A stretch of 64,000 nt of DNA from Altibacter sp. HG106 (lineage in GTDB: Bacteria > Bacteroidota > Bacteroidia > Flavobacteriales > Flavobacteriaceae). Location of the stretch: the NCBI RefSeq assembly GCF_028561755.1, contig NZ_JAQQTD010000006.1, positions 62,001 to 126,000 on the forward strand. The letters run 5' to 3'. The stretch's first letter is position 1. Each line of letters begins with the position of its first letter. The position numbers and the translations under genes are program-made. This document shows, piece by piece, positions 16,890 to 24,723 of this stretch. The notes under the pieces were generated by a model. That model had not been told where the DNA came from and made no database searches. It saw only the letters and a program-made list of their open reading frames with translations.

Positions 16890-17635
16890 TACCTTCCTAT
16901 TAATTGGTGATACGCTTTTCGCGCAAATTCTTTGGTGTACCGTTTCCAATACGCAGTCGGGTAGCCGTAAAAGACCGTGTCTACCGCAACACTGTTTATG
17001 TTATGAAGACACCCCCAAAACCCTGGTGCTTCTCTCTTTTTCCAGGAATGATCCCACAAATGCACGGCGACCGTATCGTCCTGAATATAAGGCTCGTGAT
17101 CTTCGCCTCGCTTCTCATACGGTAGCGGATAGAACACCGAAGGCGGAGCAATATGATCGTTTGCACCTAATTGTTCTTCGTTGACAATCGCTTTAAACGT
17201 ATGGGTAATGACCGGAGGAGAATAACTATCGAAGCGATGGGATTCATAAAACTGGTTCATTTGTTGAATGATAGGATGCTTCGGAATGGTACCAAAACAA
17301 CCATACGCAGCACGTCCTTCCACCTCATATCCCGTAAAAAAATCGTAGTTCAAAAAAGAATCTAAAGGAGCCACCAAAAGCATATCGGTATCCAGATACA
17401 CGCCTCCTTCCGAAGATAATACGGCAACTCTTAACGCATCGGCTGCAAAGGCATATTTACGCTTCCGCAAGGCATCCTGCACAAATTGATTTTGATACGG
17501 TAGGTAATTTTCCTCATTCCATTCCATAATTTCGTACTCGGGGCAAGTTTGTTTCCAGCTCTCCAAACATCGCTCAAAACTGGCGGGTTTATTTCCGCCA
17601 CCAAACCAACAATAATGTATCTTTTTAGGAATCAT
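16889..17635 (-). CDS. Glycosyltransferase family 32 (capsular polysaccharide type)
   Basis: The 248-residue protein starts IPKKIHYCWFGGGNKP. It has the Gly_transf_sug DXD region ALRVAVLSSEGGVYLDTDMLL (about 67-87) and a conserved VAVHLWDHSWK (about 192-202). This matches GT32 (OCH1-like) enzymes that add Gal, Man or GalNAc-type residues in bacterial capsules and LPS. It overlaps the upstream GT2 gene by 11 bases and forms a TAATG junction with the downstream GT4. Confidence 0.82.
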   Translation of the reverse strand: MIPKKIHYCWFGGGNKPASFERCLESWKQTCPEYEIMEWNEENYLPYQNQFVQDALRKRKYAFAADALRVAVLSSEGGVYLDTDMLLVAPLDSFLNYDFFTGYEVEGRAAYGCFGTIPKHPIIQQMNQFYESHRFDSYSPPVITHTFKAIVNEEQLGANDHIAPPSVFYPLPYEKRGEDHEPYIQDDTVAVHLWDHSWKKREAPGFWGCLHNINSVAVDTVFYGYPTAYWKRYTKEFARKAYHQLIGR

Positions 17636-18449
17636 GAGAGGCCGATTTGTTCGTCTGAGTCCATGCCACCACCCGCTTCCATAAAGGCATCATCGCTTTG
17701 CCAGGTTTTTTGCTCGGCACTTCGTTCTGCTGCTTCCAGATTGCCCCGTGTTCCCGCCACCATTCCTTGAAATGTTTCGCTAAGACCTGAGCTCGTTCTT
17801 CATGTATACGCGCTTTATTGGCCGGATTGTTAGACATTCCTTGCAGGTCAAAGACGGCAATGGTTTCTTCCAGATGTTCATAAGAGACTCCTTCCTTACA
17901 TACGGCCACTATGAAAAACTCCCAATCGGATACGATGCTGTAGGTTTCCGAATAATAAAAGAGTTGGTCGAATAGGGTTCGTGAAATAAAGGTTCCCGGA
18001 TGGGGTAAGGAGCGCGTAAGAAAATGCTCAAAGTCTAAGGTGCTGGGGTACTCTTGAATAAAATTATTGTCCTTCGAAGAAAACACCAAATTGCCGTAAT
18101 AGAGTTCTTTATCCTTTAATTTTGGCAACACTTTTTTCAGTACATGTGGATCCACAAACGTATCGCCACTGTTCAAGAACAACACGTATTGACCCTGAGC
18201 TTTTCGAATGCCTTTGTTCATGGCTTCATAAACACCGCGATCGGGTTCGCTTATCCAGGAAGTTATGCCCGCTACATTTTCTTTAATGACGCGAATACTA
18301 TCATCGGTGGACCCGCCATCGATCACAATGTGTTCAAATCCGGAGAACGTTTGAGAACGCGTACTGCCCAGTGTATGGCGCAATCCTTCCGCATTATTGT
18401 AATTCACGGTGATAATAGAAATTTTGATTGTCTTAGACGCTGCTTGCAT
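17625..18449 (-). CDS. Glycosyltransferase family 2 (WcaA/PGL2-like)
   Basis: The 274-residue protein has ISIITVNYNNAEGLRHTL, IVIDGGSTDDSI (about 40-51), EPDRGVYEAMNKG and VLFLNSGDTF (about 88-97). It is the second of three WcaA-like GT2 paralogues in the locus. It is the first gene of a minus-strand run. The motif TATCTTTA (7 of 8 to the Flavobacteria -7 element TAnnTTTG counting free positions) lies about 40 bases upstream, in the spacer shared with the divergent sulfotransferase gene. Confidence 0.82.
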   Translation of the reverse strand: MQAASKTIKISIITVNYNNAEGLRHTLGSTRSQTFSGFEHIVIDGGSTDDSIRVIKENVAGITSWISEPDRGVYEAMNKGIRKAQGQYVLFLNSGDTFVDPHVLKKVLPKLKDKELYYGNLVFSSKDNNFIQEYPSTLDFEHFLTRSLPHPGTFISRTLFDQLFYYSETYSIVSDWEFFIVAVCKEGVSYEHLEETIAVFDLQGMSNNPANKARIHEERAQVLAKHFKEWWREHGAIWKQQNEVPSKKPGKAMMPLWKRVVAWTQTNKSASHDS

Positions 18450-18488
18450 AAATTGGTTACCTTGCCTCCTCTTTCTATTGAATTAGGG

Positions 18489-18496
18489 TAAAGATA
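18489..18496 (-). promoter_or_regulatory. Possible -7 promoter element for the 18449 operon
   Basis: On the minus strand this reads TATCTTTA, which differs from TAnnTTTG only at the last base. It sits in the 90-base divergent spacer, 40 bases before the ATG at 18449. No convincing -33 element was seen. Confidence 0.3.
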
Positions 18497-18539
18497 GTTT
18501 CTTTTAGACAGGAAATAAAACGATACAAAGGACCAGAAC

Positions 18540-19214
18540 ATGATTTCGAAAGAACGGGAATTCATTTTCATTCACAATTTTAAAACAGGAGGCACCAGTA
18601 TTGAAAAAAAACTAGGTCATTTTGATTCGTTAGCGATTGATGTCCAAGATCACCGATCATTACGAGACATCGAACTTCTTACCAATCGGTCGCTTTATTT
18701 TCGAAAAAGCCTTTACGCACTTCTAAAAAAAGGAAAACCACAGCGGGCCTGGCAGCATTTCCAACAAGGGCTTTCACCAGAACTCACGGCAGCAGAATAC
18801 GAACGTTTTTTCAAATTCACCTTCGTTAGAAATACCTGGGCGCGTATGTATTCTTGGTACGCAAATGTGATGAAAGATCCGCATATGCGGCAATCCTATC
18901 GTATCACCGACCTCAACTTTTCTTTTGAAGCGTTTCTTACGGAAAAAATTCAACCGGAAACTTTTTCGCAGTGGTATTTCATTACCAATCGGTCTGGTGT
19001 GGTGGGAATGGATTTTATTGGGCGATTTGAGCGATTGCAAGAAGATTTTGATACCGTGGGCGAACGCTTGCAGTTGGAGGATACACAATTGCCCAAGTTA
19101 TTGGTTCGGAATTACACCCCCTATACCGAGGCCTATACAAGCACTACCAAAGATTTAGTATACCAACAATACCGTACCGAAATTGACTATTTTTCGTTCG
19201 AATTCGGAGCGTAA
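18540..19214 (+). CDS. Sulfotransferase (Sulfotransfer_2-like)
   Basis: The 224-residue protein has a 5'-phosphosulfate-binding loop FIHNFKTGGTSIEKKL (about 10-25) and a 3'-phosphate-binding segment FTFVRNTWARMYSWY (about 98-112). Both are characteristic of PAPS-dependent carbohydrate sulfotransferases of the HS2ST/Sulfotransfer_2 type. It would transfer sulfate from PAPS to a sugar hydroxyl. It stands alone on the plus strand, divergent from the GT2 at 17625-18449 and convergent with the gene ending at 19218, with only 3 bases between the stops. The short palindrome AGCGTAAACGCT covers both stop codons. The orientation suggests a separately acquired module. Confidence 0.78.
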   Translation: MISKEREFIFIHNFKTGGTSIEKKLGHFDSLAIDVQDHRSLRDIELLTNRSLYFRKSLYALLKKGKPQRAWQHFQQGLSPELTAAEYERFFKFTFVRNTWARMYSWYANVMKDPHMRQSYRITDLNFSFEAFLTEKIQPETFSQWYFITNRSGVVGMDFIGRFERLQEDFDTVGERLQLEDTQLPKLLVRNYTPYTEAYTSTTKDLVYQQYRTEIDYFSFEFGA

Positions 19215-19217
19215 ACG

Positions 19218-20225
19218 CTAGGACTCCGTCCATCTGATCAATCGCCAACCGATCTTCCGCAGGATCTTTGCGCCAATAGAGCGGCGCTTAGCTTCGGGCT
19301 TGAGATTCATCTTTACCGGATAGGCAATTGGTATCTTTTTGTATTCGGCGTACCGGGTTCTTTCTAAGTGCGCTTTATACTGCTGATACAATTCTTTAAG
19401 GATCGGAAAATCCGACAACTGATAACGATCGTATTCGCGTGAAATAGCCGTATCGTCTTCCGCAAGCTTACTAAAATGATAGAACACCAAGGAAGAGCCA
19501 TCATTAAGGGTTATCGCATTGTCTTTTCTGGAAACAATAGCACGCTCATGCAGGTTCCACGGGCCCATATTGTACCCGAAGCTTGTAAGCACCGTCATGT
19601 TTCTAAAAAAGAGGGGGGCCTGCGTCATCCATAGCTGATCGACAAAATAGCCTTTATTGGGGCGGTCGTATCCAAATTGAAGCACCCGTGCTTCCCACCA
19701 ATCCAGTAGTTGCTTCGTTTCTTCCTGTTGCGGATTGACCCCGAAAAATCCTAAATTATAAATTCCGAAGCGAAAAAAGGTATTCTCATCGGGTTGCTTT
19801 CCGTCTCTGGGAATGGGCGAAAGTATGTGCGGTGTAAGCGCCGCCGAATGATGGGCTAAAAGCTTGGTTACCTCCTTCAGCGAATCGTAAAAATAGAGGT
19901 CGGGATCCAAATAGTACATCGCTGTGGCCTCCGGATGTTTCCTGGCGAGGTGTTTAAACATCGTTGGTTTGACCGAAGTATTCAGTTCTATGATATAATA
20001 CCGTTGAATCAGGTCTTGAAGGTCAATTTCGGGAATGTCCTCAATAAACAATACGGTTGCCGGCGCCACTTGTTCGTAGTCGATGGCATCGTTGGGTTTG
20101 TCTACCAGCACTACATAAAAGGCAGCTTCAGGATGATGGTCCACAAATGATTCCTTTAGGGCCAACGCCTGTCCTAAGTAGTTGTTCGAGCAGATGGTAA
20201 AAGCAACTGTGGTGGGCGCGCTCAT
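19218..20225 (-). CDS. GT-A glycosyltransferase-like protein
   Basis: The 335-residue protein starts VAFTICSNNYLGQALALKESF, the opening of a GT8-like nucleotide-diphosphosugar fold. A metal-binding MYYLDPDLYFYDSL (about 105-118) and RFGIYNLGFFGVNP (about 151-164) resemble the DXD and acceptor regions of GT8/Gly_transf_8. It ends in a basic stretch. Homologues in polysaccharide loci are often left as hypothetical proteins. The ATG overlaps the stop of the upstream GT2 gene (ATGA). Specificity is unknown. Confidence 0.7.
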   Translation of the reverse strand: MSAPTTVAFTICSNNYLGQALALKESFVDHHPEAAFYVVLVDKPNDAIDYEQVAPATVLFIEDIPEIDLQDLIQRYYIIELNTSVKPTMFKHLARKHPEATAMYYLDPDLYFYDSLKEVTKLLAHHSAALTPHILSPIPRDGKQPDENTFFRFGIYNLGFFGVNPQQEETKQLLDWWEARVLQFGYDRPNKGYFVDQLWMTQAPLFFRNMTVLTSFGYNMGPWNLHERAIVSRKDNAITLNDGSSLVFYHFSKLAEDDTAISREYDRYQLSDFPILKELYQQYKAHLERTRYAEYKKIPIAYPVKMNLKPEAKRRSIGAKILRKIGWRLIRWTES

Positions 20226-21046
20226 GAAAATAGATTCCGAATTTTACGTGTTACATTCTTCACAAATGTACTTAGTTTGACACGAACCGGATACTGCTCT
20301 CGTTGTTTTTTCACCACTCGCGGATAAAACCACGTGCCTTTGATGGTAAGCATTGGGTGGAACAACCCCCAGCCAAAATAGCTTTGAAGATTGGAAACAA
20401 AATCGGCTGCCAGGGCGTGATCGGTGCTTTCCGTAGAGGCGCCTCCTGCCGCAAAACGCGCGACAAGAATAGGTACATACTGCACCCTTCCTTTGGCAAA
20501 ACAGCGCAGGTTCACATCCCAGTCGGCACTTTTAGCGTACCGAAGGGTATAGTCACCAATTTCTGTAAGCATGAAGGCTCTTCGATAACAGATGGCCTGA
20601 TGGCAAATATTCTTCTGAAGCAATTTTTCCAGTGAAAACGCACCGTCATATACATCGCCATCAATCGCCCAGCCCGTATTTCCAATTATTTTTACATCGC
20701 CATAGAGCATATCAGCGTCATAGGTAGTGATCGCTCCTGAAAGTTCTTTCAATACCGATTCGGAATACAGCGTATCATCACTTCCCAGAAACAGTAACCA
20801 GTCTCCCGTTGCGATGCGCATGCCTTTGTTCATGGCATCGTAAATACCGTTATCAGGTTCTTGATGCCACTGTATGGAAAGCTTTTTCTGCCATTGCTGC
20901 ACAATCTGTGCTGTAGCATCCGTAGAGCCCCCATCTACAATACACACCTCAACCGAAGCTTCCTCTTGAGCCGCAATAGAACCCAATGCGGCTGCTAAGG
21001 TAGCGGCGCTATTAAAGGTTGGGATGATGATGGAGAACACATTCAT
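20222..21046 (-). CDS. Glycosyltransferase family 2 (WcaA/PGL2-like)
   Basis: The 274-residue protein has FSIIIPTFNSAATLAAAL, CIVDGGSTDATA (about 35-46), EPDNGIYDAMNKG and WLLFLGSDDTLYSE (about 87-100). It is the third WcaA-like GT2 in the locus. It lies 9 bases downstream of the sulfotransferase gene ending at 21056 and is coupled by ATGA to the next gene. The basic C-terminus (KNVTRKIRNLFS) resembles that of its paralogues. Confidence 0.82.
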   Translation of the reverse strand: MNVFSIIIPTFNSAATLAAALGSIAAQEEASVEVCIVDGGSTDATAQIVQQWQKKLSIQWHQEPDNGIYDAMNKGMRIATGDWLLFLGSDDTLYSESVLKELSGAITTYDADMLYGDVKIIGNTGWAIDGDVYDGAFSLEKLLQKNICHQAICYRRAFMLTEIGDYTLRYAKSADWDVNLRCFAKGRVQYVPILVARFAAGGASTESTDHALAADFVSNLQSYFGWGLFHPMLTIKGTWFYPRVVKKQREQYPVRVKLSTFVKNVTRKIRNLFS

Positions 21047-21055
21047 TTATTAGGA

Positions 21056-22072
21056 TTATTTAGATCGGAATATCCTAAATGGTGCCGTTAGGATTGATCC
21101 TAATTTAAACGAATTAGAATCTTTTAACCTATTGATTTTACGTTCTAACTGATTATTTTTTTGTCTTAGCTGCAATACGCCTTCCAAACCGTATTCTGAA
21201 AATTCAAATAATCCTTTTTGCGATAAAAAATCATCAAATACCGCAGTGGGTGTTATTGTTTTATGAGGAATATTGAAATTATTCCGATGGAAGTAATCTT
21301 CGCCGAGGTAGTGAGTATATCCTACTAAGAATTGATGAAAACTATCTGTTTCAAGAAATTCATTATTGGCCTTTACTGCGTCGGTGTTGTTAGTTTCTAG
21401 ATTTTGGTACGGATCTCCAAAAGTTCCAAGATGTTTTTTGTTGTTTTCGATGTCAACTGAGTCTTTATGAAATGGAATCTCTAACCAATCATACAAAGAC
21501 GCAGTTATTTCTGTTGGATTCTTCAATAACGATTCATACTGAACACAACGTATTTGAGGATTCTGTTGATGTTCCTTACAAAATTCTTCAAGTTTTTTCG
21601 GAGCGAATAACAAATCCCTTCGATAATTGTTAATCATAGATAAAGAGTTCAGATTCCAAGTACGAACCATAGACTTTGCTATATCTAAAGGGCTGCGATG
21701 CAAAACCACAAGTTTACTTTTAGGAAACATTTCGGCGATCTCATCCACAATTTCCCAATACCGCGGAGTCTTGTCTAGGAAATACCGACACTCCCCTTTT
21801 AATGGGGTATATAATTCCAGTAAAAAACTTCGGAACGCATTCGTATAATCCACAGGGCCTGCTTTCTTGAGATATTCTTGAAACGCTTCATGTGTAAGGC
21901 GGTTATTTACAGAAGTATGTACCAAAGTAGGATCAAATTGATTCATGAAATTCAATAGAATCCAAGGTTCACTTACGGTGTTTACCTGAGCATTGTTGGA
22001 TAGTATGCGCTGAACATACGTAGAGCCACTACGTGGTGCTGAAATTAGAAATATAAGTTCTTCTTCTTTCAA
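21056..22072 (-). CDS. Sulfotransferase (Sulfotransfer_3-like)
   Basis: The 338-residue protein has the PAPS 5'-phosphosulfate loop FLISAPRSGSTYVQRIL (about 8-24) and the 3'-phosphate-binding LVVLHRSPLDIAKSM (about 121-135). It is a likely PAPS-dependent carbohydrate sulfotransferase. No ATG is available: the start is TTG at 22072, one base after the upstream TAA, which suggests translational coupling. A coiled-coil-like stretch (LRQKNNQLERKINRLKD) precedes the basic C-terminus. The A+T content looks higher than in the genes left of 20000, which may mark a different origin. Confidence 0.8.
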   Translation of the reverse strand: MKEEELIFLISAPRSGSTYVQRILSNNAQVNTVSEPWILLNFMNQFDPTLVHTSVNNRLTHEAFQEYLKKAGPVDYTNAFRSFLLELYTPLKGECRYFLDKTPRYWEIVDEIAEMFPKSKLVVLHRSPLDIAKSMVRTWNLNSLSMINNYRRDLLFAPKKLEEFCKEHQQNPQIRCVQYESLLKNPTEITASLYDWLEIPFHKDSVDIENNKKHLGTFGDPYQNLETNNTDAVKANNEFLETDSFHQFLVGYTHYLGEDYFHRNNFNIPHKTITPTAVFDDFLSQKGLFEFSEYGLEGVLQLRQKNNQLERKINRLKDSNSFKLGSILTAPFRIFRSK

Positions 22073-22073
22073 A

Positions 22074-22937
22074 TTATCTGCCTAAAATATGTTTCACCTT
22101 CCTTCTAAGTCGCTGTAGAAAAGTTTTTTTCTGCTCTAACCTAATTGCTTTCTTCCCTTCAACTCTACGCAAAAAATTGTTCATTTTAGCTTGTGCAGGT
22201 TTTGGAAGCACGTTTATAGCGGCTTGATGTTTGTTATAAATATAGCGAATGCACTGTGAATGTACTTCTCTTTTCTTTCTAGAAAGTCCTTCGGAATGCA
22301 ATCTATAGATGCTTAAAGGCTCAAGACTGAACGCTGGGGTAGCCACTTTTGCCATTCGAATTCTAAAATCGTAATCTTCGTAGATGGAAAGATTCTCGTC
22401 ATAGTGGCCGCTCTCATCCAATAGTTTTCTATCAAACAGTTCATAGCGAAACAAATTCTCATCCGGAAAATCCCGTATTAAAACGGCCCTCTCAAAAGAA
22501 GCGTTATTAGGAACCTTCTGAAGATCATTGCACCATATTTTGGTGCAGTTTTCCAATGTATCCTCAGCATAGTAAAAGTTAGTAATCGCCAGATTGGCAT
22601 TGGAGTTGGCAATGAGTTCTTTTTGAATTTCTAATTTTTTAGGAAGGTACATATCGTCCCCGTCCAGTGAGGTTATATAATCGCCTTTTACTAGACTCAA
22701 TGCACGGTTTCGAGATTTAGTTATACCTACATTGGTCTCGTTAAAATGACTTCTAATCAACGTTGGAAATTCCTGTACATATTCATGGATCACTTCTTGA
22801 GAGCCATCGGTTGAAGCGTCGTCTATAACCAGTATTTCAAAAGGCATAAAGGTTTGCTGGAGCACACTATCAATGGCCTGTTTTAGATATTCTTTCTGAT
22901 TATATGAAGTTATGTACACTGAAACCTTCAACGGCAT
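22074..22937 (-). CDS. Glycosyltransferase family 2
   Basis: The 287-residue protein starts LKVSVYITSYNQKEYLKQAI. It has EILVIDDASTDGSQ (about 33-46), TKSRNRALSLVKGDY and SLDGDDMYLPKKL (about 89-101) with the metal-binding DGDD. The enzyme probably adds a sugar to the growing repeat unit. It abuts the upstream sulfotransferase gene without spacing, and the next sulfotransferase follows one base after its stop. The alternation of GT and sulfotransferase genes suggests dedicated pairs. Confidence 0.82.
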   Translation of the reverse strand: MPLKVSVYITSYNQKEYLKQAIDSVLQQTFMPFEILVIDDASTDGSQEVIHEYVQEFPTLIRSHFNETNVGITKSRNRALSLVKGDYITSLDGDDMYLPKKLEIQKELIANSNANLAITNFYYAEDTLENCTKIWCNDLQKVPNNASFERAVLIRDFPDENLFRYELFDRKLLDESGHYDENLSIYEDYDFRIRMAKVATPAFSLEPLSIYRLHSEGLSRKKREVHSQCIRYIYNKHQAAINVLPKPAQAKMNNFLRRVEGKKAIRLEQKKTFLQRLRRKVKHILGR

Positions 22938-23864
22938 TTAATTTAAGATTCGCTTGGGCGTATTCAAAAACCTAAACTTTCGTTTATAGATAGGCATAAT
23001 GGTACGGCATATCGCTTTTTCGAGCAACGTTGGTTCTTGTAAGTATTCTTGATTTCTGTTGATAAAGGTATTCTTTCGAAATAAATATTGAAGAAATATT
23101 CGCTCTTTATAGGTTAAATGTTCAAACAGTTGCGCTTTGCTTTGAACTTCCGCCGGATTCATTTTAAACTGTTTCGAAGTATACCAAATTTGTTTTTTGG
23201 TCATAGTTGCTTCCCCCGGATGATCGAGCTCATAAAAGCGCAGCACTTTATCATTCCATGGTACTTCTAAAAATGAGAATAGTTCTTTCGCTGTACTTTC
23301 GAAATGGTTTATGAAATCTTCATAGCGAACCAACGTCACTCGATCGGGATATGAATGTAAAATTTCTTCGTGAAGTTTATAGACAGCCTCCATATAACCG
23401 GCAGCCATTCGGTAGTCTTGCGTAAAATCGGGTGGTATAATCTGTTGGTCTTTTGCCTTTTTCGCTACGTTCTTCATAGAATTAAATACCGCTAAAGGAT
23501 TTCGCAATACCATAATGAATTTAGCTTCCGGAAATAACTCTAATAGTTCATTAAAGAAAAGAATATTCCACGGTGTTTTTTCACTTAGGTGCGTATAAGA
23601 CTCCTTCGTCGCGAGTGGCTCAATAAGAGTTGATATAAGAGCTCGGATTTCTTCGTCAATTTGAGCTGATGTGGTATAAACATCAATGCGCTGGGCCTTT
23701 AATGACCGTTGTAATTTATTACGCAGGTCTACAATATTAGGAATACGGTCAAATTCTGGCCCTGCGTAAACCTGGGGGTGTGCATTTAGAAGGTTCTGAA
23801 CTAAAGTCGTTCCTGAACGCGGGAGTCCGCCAACGAAAATATGTTTATTTACTTTCGACGCCAC
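22938..23864 (-). CDS. Sulfotransferase (Sulfotransfer_3-like)
   Basis: The 308-residue protein has the PAPS-binding loop FVGGLPRSGTTLVQNLL (about 10-26) and the 3'-phosphate-binding FIMVLRNPLAVFNSM (about 118-132). YTHLSEKTPWNILFFNEL between them is also typical of Sulfotransfer_1/3 enzymes, including protein-tyrosine-like and carbohydrate sulfotransferases. The start is GTG at 23864, overlapping the upstream gene by 16 bases; no ATG is available nearby. It lies directly before a GT2 gene, which it may serve by sulfating the sugar that enzyme adds. Confidence 0.82.
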   Translation of the reverse strand: MASKVNKHIFVGGLPRSGTTLVQNLLNAHPQVYAGPEFDRIPNIVDLRNKLQRSLKAQRIDVYTTSAQIDEEIRALISTLIEPLATKESYTHLSEKTPWNILFFNELLELFPEAKFIMVLRNPLAVFNSMKNVAKKAKDQQIIPPDFTQDYRMAAGYMEAVYKLHEEILHSYPDRVTLVRYEDFINHFESTAKELFSFLEVPWNDKVLRFYELDHPGEATMTKKQIWYTSKQFKMNPAEVQSKAQLFEHLTYKERIFLQYLFRKNTFINRNQEYLQEPTLLEKAICRTIMPIYKRKFRFLNTPKRILN

Positions 23865-24721
23865 AGCTTTTTAAATTTGTTTTTGGAAGAGGATTTGTCT
23901 CTTTTTTGATCGGTTGTAGCAGTTATAGCATTTTGCAGCAAATTCCAATGTTTATGTAGCACTTGATGATCAAGAAAACTATCATTCTTTGCTTTTAGAC
24001 TGTCGTACACCTTTAGTGACTCTCGGCAATTATGATCAAAATAATCTCGATATTTCGGATTTTGCCAAATTTTATCCTCTCCTAGGTGAAATGTTAAGTG
24101 TTCTTGTTCAAATAACTGAAATTCCGACCCATAGATAATAAGATTAGCGAGAAGGGTTATACCCACTTTACTTGCGCCGATACAAACGTTTTGAAGATCA
24201 AAATTGGCAAATAAATCTGACTTAAAAACAAAACAATCAAAACCTGGATGTTTAACACCTACAGCGCTATAAGCTGCTGCTAAGGTATCAAGAGAATAGG
24301 AACTTGCAATGGTTCTGCGGTTGATAACAAAGGCATCTAACCCTTGTTCGATTTTCTCTTTTATGAATAGATAGAACTGTGGTTGAAGGGCAATATCGGT
24401 ATTTGTATAGATAATATAGTCGGCATTGGCATCATGCTCAACCGCACGCTCTAGAATATCTCGCAAAAGCGGAAGCTTACGCGGCACTGAAAATGAGCCT
24501 ACATCCAATACCGAACGGGTTAAATTAGGGCTCACTTCAAAATAATTAGGAATGATTTCCTTGTCCTCTTCATATTGCGTGGTAAGTAAAGTGACAGCAA
24601 CGGCATCCTTTGCAAACTCCTTTGCCCTGCGCATGCTTTCGAAGGTAATGGGTTGCGCTTTATACAAGTCGGACGTTTCTGGAACGACTACAGGGTTGAT
24701 AATGTGGGTTATCGTAAGCAT
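23849..24721 (-). CDS. Unrecognised GT-A-like protein
   Basis: The 290-residue protein has no family name that I can give with confidence. An internal segment ADYIIYTNTDIALQPQFYLFI (about 100-120) looks like a strand followed by a DxD-type metal site of a GT-A glycosyltransferase. The later sequence DAFVINRRTI and HPGFDCFVFKSDLF fits a sugar-nucleotide-binding domain. The lysine-rich C-terminus could contact the membrane. It lies between the sulfotransferase-FkbM fusion (2-base gap) and a sulfotransferase (overlap), so a glycan role is likely. Confidence 0.55.
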   Translation of the reverse strand: MLTITHIINPVVVPETSDLYKAQPITFESMRRAKEFAKDAVAVTLLTTQYEEDKEIIPNYFEVSPNLTRSVLDVGSFSVPRKLPLLRDILERAVEHDANADYIIYTNTDIALQPQFYLFIKEKIEQGLDAFVINRRTIASSYSLDTLAAAYSAVGVKHPGFDCFVFKSDLFANFDLQNVCIGASKVGITLLANLIIYGSEFQLFEQEHLTFHLGEDKIWQNPKYRDYFDHNCRESLKVYDSLKAKNDSFLDHQVLHKHWNLLQNAITATTDQKRDKSSSKNKFKKLWRRK

Positions 24722-24723
24722 CC

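Noticed and set aside
11041-19214. A transposon or genomic island boundary around the inverted islands
   Set aside because: No transposase, integrase, tRNA or direct repeat was found at the borders, so only a change of strand supports it.
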